From assembly GCA_037157565.1 (NCBI GenBank), contig JAZHRO010000063.1, forward strand, positions 94,302,001 to 94,366,000: a stretch of DNA of 64,000 bases, read 5' to 3'. Under the pieces are notes generated by a model. It was not told where the DNA came from, did not search any database, and worked only from the letters and a program-made list of their open reading frames with translations. Positions 59,601-64,000 of the stretch are shown here, piece after piece. This stretch comes from Thalassia testudinum. Its lineage: Eukaryota > Streptophyta > Magnoliopsida > Alismatales > Hydrocharitaceae. The translations under genes were made by a program, and so were the position numbers. Within the stretch, counting starts at the first letter, position 1. The number at the start of each line of letters is the position of its first letter.

Positions 59601-62303
59601 TTGCGGGTCGAGATCCTTCTGTGGTTGATGAGGAATACTCAAGTCATTCTGGAGGTGTGATTCATCAACCAAAGTCTTGATGTCACAAATTTGCTCGATG
59701 ACGCCGCAATTAATTCCTTGTTGGGCCTTAAATATATCAATTTTCAGTGTTTGATCTCCAAACTTAAGCTCTATTTGGCCCTCCTCACAGCTGATGTTAG
59801 CTCTAGCAGTAGCCAAGAAAGGTCTCCCTAGAATGATTGGTGTATCCCTAGGGTTCTCAGGTGCATCCATGTCTAAGACTATAAAGTCCACTGGAAAATA
59901 GAAATCCCGCACTCTTACGATAACATCCTCGAGAATCCCTTTTGGTGACTTTATAGATCGATCTGCTAATTGTAATGTCACCTCAGTTGGTTTCAGCTCA
60001 GATTCTTCCAGATGGTCAAGTAAGGATGTGGGTATCAGATTTATAGATGCACCTAAGTCTAACAATGCTCTGTCAAATTGGGTACCACCTATCTTACAGG
60101 AGATCAGGGGAGTTCCAGGATCTTTTGCCTTGGGTGGGAGTCTACTAAGGATTACAGAGCTGGCTTGCTCTGACAGAACAATTGGGTTCCCTCCCTTGGT
60201 TCGCGGCTTACGCTGGGGTGTACATATATTCTTTAGAAATCGTGCGTAAGCTGGTACGTGGTGGATTGCATCCATCAAGGGGATGTTTATGTGGACCTGC
60301 TCAAAGAGCTTGACCAGGTCCTCCTCAGGGGCCACGGGTTTGGTGGTCTTCTTTCCCTTGGTCAGGGCCTCGGGAAACGGGATCTTGGTTGGTTCCTCTA
60401 GGATAGGTCCTGGTTGTGGGTCTGGAACAACGGTACCTTGGATAACTATCCTAGGGTCATGATTATCAGGCTGGGAGTGGTTTGGATAACGCGGGTCCTG
60501 AGTTGTCTTACCACTACGTGTTGTTACAGCATTTAATCCGGCCTGATTTTGGTTTGGATTTGGTAGGAGGGGTGGCTGCTGCTGAAATCCCGTATGAGAA
60601 GTAGAGGCTTCCATCTCGTCTGGAGATGGGGCAGTAGGGGCCTGATAAATCCATTGAGCGTGGCCTAAATTTGGATTCATAACGCGCTTCTGGGTTGGCA
60701 CGTTATTTGGGTTAGGAAGGGGTTGGGAAGGGAGTGTGCCTGGCTGGCGAGAATTTGCCAACTGGGCCAGCTGAGTTTTAACTTCAGTAAGCTCGTCCTG
60801 GTGCTGTTTTTGAATGGCCGCATTCGATTTTTGAATGTCAGCCAGAGTCTGAAGGATTAAGGACATTTGATCTTGATTTGGCCCTGATGGATAAGTAGGG
60901 TTGGGCCGAGGCTGAGGCGGCTGGTAGTGATGAGAGGGCTGTGGGCGGGACTGAAAAGGTGGTCTTTGGGTTTGAGAATTTCCCGCCCACTGAAAATTTG
61001 GATGGTTTCGCCATCCAGGGTTGTAAGTGTTGGAGAATGGGTCGTTCTGGATGGCGTTGAGGTCCTCGCAGGTCTGAGGAACCTCCTGAGAATCAGGGAA
61101 AGGGGGAATGGAGTTCCCCCGACTGGTGAAGAAAGGATCGGATGATCTTCCAGTCCAAGAATCAGATGGGGATGGATATGGATCCATCCCAGGGGAGGAT
61201 CGGTGGAGGATGTTTTGCACAGTCTCCTGTGTGGAAGGAGGTTGTGCAAAGGAGTTACGCGCAGAGGTGGCTCGCTGCAAGTGCTGAGTCAGCTCATCCA
61301 CCTTCTTTTCAATAATTGAGACCTTGTCCAATCGACTGGCCATTAATTCCAGGTCGACTGATGCGGACAGGCCCTGCGTCTCATGTGCTCCCTTAAGATT
61401 CGTCGCTGCGCGGGTATTCGTCCTGTCGAATAATCCCATGGAGTCATTGTTGATGGAGTTCTCGCACATGTTTTCGAGAATCTCCCATACGGTGTCTTCA
61501 TGTTGACCCATGATGTTTCCTCCGCAGGTTGCATTGACGAAAAGGCGGATGTCCTCACGGAGTCCCTGGTAAAAAGATTGGACTTGTTCCCATTTAGGAA
61601 CTCCGTGATGGGGGCACTTCCTCATGAGATCCTGAAAACGATCCCATGCCTCATGGAGAGGTTCTCCTGATTGTTGAGTGAAGTGTGTAATCTGATGGCG
61701 CAAGGCGTTGGTCCGACCAACGGGAAAGAACTTTTTCAAAAACTCGGATTGAAGTTCTTCCCAAGTGTTGATCGGCCGGGTCTGAGTTTGATACCAATGG
61801 GCGGCCTTGTCCATAAGAGAAAAGGAGAACATCTTCATGAGAAGAATGTCCCGATTTTGCGCATCTGACCCAAAAGTGTGGGCCAGATGTTTAAGCTGTT
61901 TGATGTGCTGGAAGGGATCTTCAGAATTAAGCCCATGGAATTTAGGTATAGCGTGAATCATGTTGGGCTTTAGTTCGGAATCAGGTCCTCCAATCGGGAT
62001 TCTAACTCGAGGCTCAATGGCCACCGCAGCAGGATTGTAGTGGTCCCGCATCATAGGACGCTGCGGTGGGTGTACGAAGTTTTGGAAGAGGTCATTGAGT
62101 CGCTGGAGCTGGTGTTCCAGATTATTGTCTTCCTCAACTGGCTGAGCCATGATGGGGGAAGAAGAAGAACTTGGTTCTGAATCAGAAGAGAGAATAATGT
62201 GAGGGTGTTGCTGCACAAACACGGGCGTCGAGGCTTGGCCTTGACGAGAGTGAATTTCTAAAGGAGGTCTTAAGGGTGGTCTTAGAGACCTCCTTCCGTA
62301 CAT
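56604..62303 (-). CDS. gag-pol polyprotein of element E (Athila-type Ty3/gypsy), 1,899 aa
   Basis: Single uninterrupted frame. The N-terminal capsid domain lies at about 110-260 ([11 protein letters not shown] from 164; [20 protein letters not shown]). Then comes a coiled coil, and a Q/P-rich linker with [12 protein letters not shown] but no CCHC zinc knuckle. Protease has DLGAS with Asp749. Reverse transcriptase, about 1010-1200, has FMDD at 1179-1182 (F replaces Y, as usual in Athila). RNase H has CDAS with Asp1328. Integrase has an HHCC zinc domain at about 1529-1573, a catalytic core Asp1606, Asp1665 and Glu1701 (35 residues between the last two) and a GPY/F-type end near 1845. The product would process itself, form particles, copy the RNA from a tRNA primer and integrate the DNA. 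All catalytic residues I checked are present. The start is the first in-frame ATG after the leader. Confidence 0.95.
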   Translation of the reverse strand: MYGRRSLRPPLRPPLEIHSRQGQASTPVFVQQHPHIILSSDSEPSSSSSPIMAQPVEEDNNLEHQLQRLNDLFQNFVHPPQRPMMRDHYNPAAVAIEPRVRIPIGGPDSELKPNMIHAIPKFHGLNSEDPFQHIKQLKHLAHTFGSDAQNRDILLMKMFSFSLMDKAAHWYQTQTRPINTWEELQSEFLKKFFPVGRTNALRHQITHFTQQSGEPLHEAWDRFQDLMRKCPHHGVPKWEQVQSFYQGLREDIRLFVNATCGGNIMGQHEDTVWEILENMCENSINNDSMGLFDRTNTRAATNLKGAHETQGLSASVDLELMASRLDKVSIIEKKVDELTQHLQRATSARNSFAQPPSTQETVQNILHRSSPGMDPYPSPSDSWTGRSSDPFFTSRGNSIPPFPDSQEVPQTCEDLNAIQNDPFSNTYNPGWRNHPNFQWAGNSQTQRPPFQSRPQPSHHYQPPQPRPNPTYPSGPNQDQMSLILQTLADIQKSNAAIQKQHQDELTEVKTQLAQLANSRQPGTLPSQPLPNPNNVPTQKRVMNPNLGHAQWIYQAPTAPSPDEMEASTSHTGFQQQPPLLPNPNQNQAGLNAVTTRSGKTTQDPRYPNHSQPDNHDPRIVIQGTVVPDPQPGPILEEPTKIPFPEALTKGKKTTKPVAPEEDLVKLFEQVHINIPLMDAIHHVPAYARFLKNICTPQRKPRTKGGNPIVLSEQASSVILSRLPPKAKDPGTPLISCKIGGTQFDRALLDLGASINLIPTSLLDHLEESELKPTEVTLQLADRSIKSPKGILEDVIVRVRDFYFPVDFIVLDMDAPENPRDTPIILGRPFLATARANISCEEGQIELKFGDQTLKIDIFKAQQGINCGVIEQICDIKTLVDESHLQNDLSIPHQPQKDLDPQIEESNPDVNNPITPTLEPHIYTEPPAAAENPILELKPLPAHLKYIFLGSNQTLPVIINSNLNPEQESRLTVVLQQHRRAIGWTLDDLTGISPSYCTHHIYSEEGTRPSREMQRRLNPNLQEVVKKEIIKWLDAGIIYPISDSRWVSPIQVVPKKAGLTTITTETGEIIPTRLANSWRVCIDYRRLNSSTKKDHFPLPFIDQILEKLAGNRFFCFLDGYSGYNQVAIHPEDQEKTTFTCPFGTYAFRRMPFGLCNAPATFQRCMLAIFSDMVGDYLEVFMDDFSVFGASFDDCLQHLVQILRRCIDVNLVLSWEKSHFMVPEGIVLGHSISEKGIQVDRAKVNLISRLPMPSSIRDIRSFLGHVGFYRRFIPNFSKIARPLTTLLSKDVPFEISKECTQAFEILRDRVTQAPILQSPDWSQPFEIMCDASDFAVGAVLGQKNDKKPVVIYYASKTLDEAQRNYTVTEKELLAVVFALEKFRSYLLGSHVIIYSDHTAVRHLLAKKDAKPRLIRWILLLQEFDLEIRDKAGKQNVVADHLSRLPSEMIDPSGPITEHFPDEHLLTIGTSLPWFANIVNYLASHQTPSDWPKAKKDKLRSDAKYYIWEDPYLFRIGADQIIRRCIPEGEVNNILSFCHDQACGGHFAGHKTASKVLQCGFYWPTLFKDAYSHCKACSRCQTLGNMSHRNMMPMQPILVCEIFDVWGIDFMGPFPVSDGFEYILLAVDYVSKWIEAIPTRTCDHKIVLKFIHQHIFSRFGIPRAIISDGGTHFTNAQFRSLMTKYGVSHRISTPYHPQTNGLAELSNREIKKILQVTVRPDRKDWSSRLPEALWAYRTAHKTQLGMSPFRLVYGKACHLPVELEHKAYWAVRNCNLDLSKAGTHRKLQISEIDELRTDAYENSQIYKERVKAFHDKHISRKIFHPGQKVLLFDARLKLFPGKLRSKWVGPYLVRQVFGNGAIEISPLSHDSEPFIVNGQRLKPFIDVTSTDLAEASHILLSP

Positions 62304-63221
62304 GCACAGTTGGGAGAGGTAAGTTTAGAAGGTGATGGACCCAATCAAGTCACCCAAAAATGTGTTGGGTGACTATAGAGGTGCGGGGCAGATGGACCCC
62401 TTGATCAGAAAGATCGTCCACCTGAGAATTACCTGGGCAGCCAGAGAGGGAGAGTCCCGCGAAGACCCCTACACGGTAGAGCGTCCCCACGGGTTACAGG
62501 GTTTCCCCCACCCGACCTCTCTTGTCACTGCGGTTCCAGGTAGACCAGAATGGGGATCTTGACCTCTTAAGTCTACCAATTTTAAGATCAGGGTGCTTAA
62601 GGTTTCACTTGAACTTTAGTCTTTTTAAGTGCAAAGAGTGACCTAATTTAAGGTTGGTTAACCCAAGGGGTCAACTTTACCTATTGTTTTCTTTAAGAGC
62701 TTTTAGGTCCTGTCTTTTAGGGTTCAAGTGTTTAGAGAGCCAATTGTTTTAGATTTTCTTTGAATAGGTATTTTCAGACAAGGGCTTGGGCACACTTCAT
62801 TTGGTTTTCTTAATTCTTGCTTAAGGAGTGTGTCTCTAAATCCCTAGTGTTGGATCCTAGGTTGGCTCTACTTGGTCCAGTTAATTCTTTGTTGGGTAAT
62901 TAGGGCTCAAGCAAGAATGTGTTAGCCCTTAAATACCCTTAATAGTGTGCAGAAATAATGAGTTGAAAACATGCAACTTTTATGGTTACTAAATATGGAA
63001 GACAGGTTAGCCCTATATTGCTTGTTCTTTTCTTTTCTTCCTCTTTAGAGTGTAGGGGTTAATAGTGAGAAAAGATTTTACCTGTCTTCGGAGTAGTTGT
63101 GTGGTTGCTTGTCTTCTTGAGTTCCTATAGCTGCACAAAAGAGAGGAGATTATTAGAACTTAAAAGATACAGGAATGTTTACCTCTAGAATAGCCGTTGC
63201 TCCCCGGCAGCGGCGCCAAAA
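62304..63221 (-). other. Leader of element E with primer binding site
   Basis: The primer site TGGCGCCGCTGCCGGGGA (minus strand, 63218-63201) lies three bases from the LTR end. It is the Athila-type site complementary to the 3' end of aspartate tRNA (family knowledge). Bases 62340-62548 form a block also found in the leader of B (11649-11862). No competing frame. Confidence 0.85.
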
Positions 63222-64000
63222 TGTTGGTGCGACAGACGGTTTGTGTTATATCGTTGTAGTAAAGCCGGTTGTCACCAACGTTTCATATAAAATTTTTATT
63301 ACTCGGAAAACTGAAAGAGTTCCCGAGGTCGAACTCAGGGAGCAAGTTGTATTCTAGAGATATACAAGTTCTATTACAAAAATAAAGAGAGAGAGAGAGA
63401 GATGAAAAATTGGCTTCTTCTTCTTTCTTCCTCTTTGTCTTTGGTTCTTCCTGTTCTTCTTCTTCTTCTTCTTCTTTCTTCAGATTTTCCCCTCGTGCTC
63501 TTCTTCTTCTGTTCTTCCTTCTACTTTCTTCAGATTTTTCTTCTGCTTTCTTCCTTCTGCTTTCTTCAGATTTTTCCCCTCTGTCTCTGGTTCTTCCTGT
63601 TCTTCTTCTTCTTCTTCTTCTTCTTCTTCTGCTTTCTTCCTTGTCAGATCGTCTTCTTCTTTTCTTGCTTCTTGCTTCTTTTCATTTCTTCTTCTGCAAT
63701 CGTGGTGTTTCTGCCTTCGGCTACTAAGTCTCCCTTCCTTCTTCTTCAGCCTGCCTTCTGTGTTGCTCTGGCTGCTGGCTGTCCGTCGTCTGGCCCGGTG
63801 CTTCGACGACTTAACTGAGCAGTTGCTACAGTGCAGCTGCTTCTTCTTCCGCAGTCCTTCACCTGTGCCTGCACGCTCAAGAGTTCATCAGAAGGCAAAA
63901 ACCTACTCTACCCCCCCTCCCCCGCGTATCTCTCTCTCTGAAATCACTCATCGGAAGCTCTCCCAGAGCGCTACCGGGTAATCGGGTTCGGATCAGGCCC
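63222..64000 (-). repeat. 5' LTR of element E, cut by window edge
   Basis: Same sequence as 52220-52998, starting tgttggtgcgacagacgg. U5 motif at 63323-63344. About 2,040 bases of this LTR, including its TATA box and terminal palindrome, should lie beyond the window. Confidence 0.95.

Larger units (their letters stand above)
52220..64000 (-). mobile_element. Element E: young, apparently intact Athila-type Ty3/gypsy retrotransposon, 5' LTR cut by window edge
   Basis: The left (3') LTR is 52220-55041 and the right (5') LTR starts at 63222, a constant offset of 11,002. If the LTRs have equal length the element ends near 66043 and is about 13.8 kb. It has an intact gag-pol frame, a primer site at 63201-63218 and two polypurine tracts. 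No base difference was found between the 779 bases present in both LTRs. The left TSD half is CCATG; the right half is outside the window. It is inserted in the integrase core of element J. There is no env-like frame. Confidence 0.94.

Noticed and set aside
1..64000. tRNA, rRNA, CRISPR arrays or host protein genes
   Set aside because: None seen. The only tRNA-like sequences are retrotransposon primer sites and the U5 motif, and every credible coding region belongs to a mobile element.

Overview
The window is nuclear DNA of a flowering plant, most likely gene-poor pericentromeric heterochromatin. I see no host gene. Almost every base belongs to a mobile element: Ty3/gypsy LTR retrotransposons, mainly of the Athila type (aspartate-tRNA-like primer sites, 1.5-2.9 kb LTRs, FMDD reverse transcriptase), one Tat-type pol fragment and one CACTA (En/Spm) DNA transposon. 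I cannot name the species.

The layout is a stack of insertions that can be peeled apart using target-site duplications (TSDs). The oldest layer is a decayed Tat-type pol, element J (51400-52219, +). An Athila-type element F (- strand, 5' LTR 49240-51399) sits in J. F is broken by three insertions: element A (1-6406, +, 3' LTR 4903-6406), CACTA element K (7137-39385, transposase on -) and solo LTR H (39626-46799, +, TSD GGACT). K is itself broken by element B (8105-26396, +, TSD CTCCT), which lies in the last exon of K's second gene, and by solo LTR D (27446-30377, -) in an intron. B contains element C (14425-22799, +, TSD GTTGA). H contains solo LTRs G (40660-43378, -) and I (44839-46584, -, TSD ATATC). 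The deepest path is J > F > K > B > C. Subtracting the nested pieces gives sensible lengths: K about 11.0 kb, B about 9.9 kb, H 2,699 bp against 2,700 bp for the 5' LTR of B.

Separately, a young and apparently intact Athila element E (- strand, 52220 to beyond the right edge) is inserted in J's integrase. It has one open gag-pol frame of 1,899 codons (56604-62303), a primer site, two polypurine tracts and LTRs that show no difference over the 779 bases visible in both. E is the only element here that looks able to make its own proteins.

A, B and C lack gag-pol. Each carries instead a single acidic reading frame that I do not recognise. They share cis-acting domains with E: a conserved leader (B and E), a 3' noncoding block with a triple repeat (B and E), and an internal polypurine tract preceded by a small hairpin (A, C and E). 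This suggests an autonomous/non-autonomous partnership in which E-like elements supply proteins in trans. The most interesting signals are a 17-nt palindrome at the very start of most LTRs, whose arms change together between families, and an LTR in C that carries an inverted copy of its own 3' end joined to part of the primer site.
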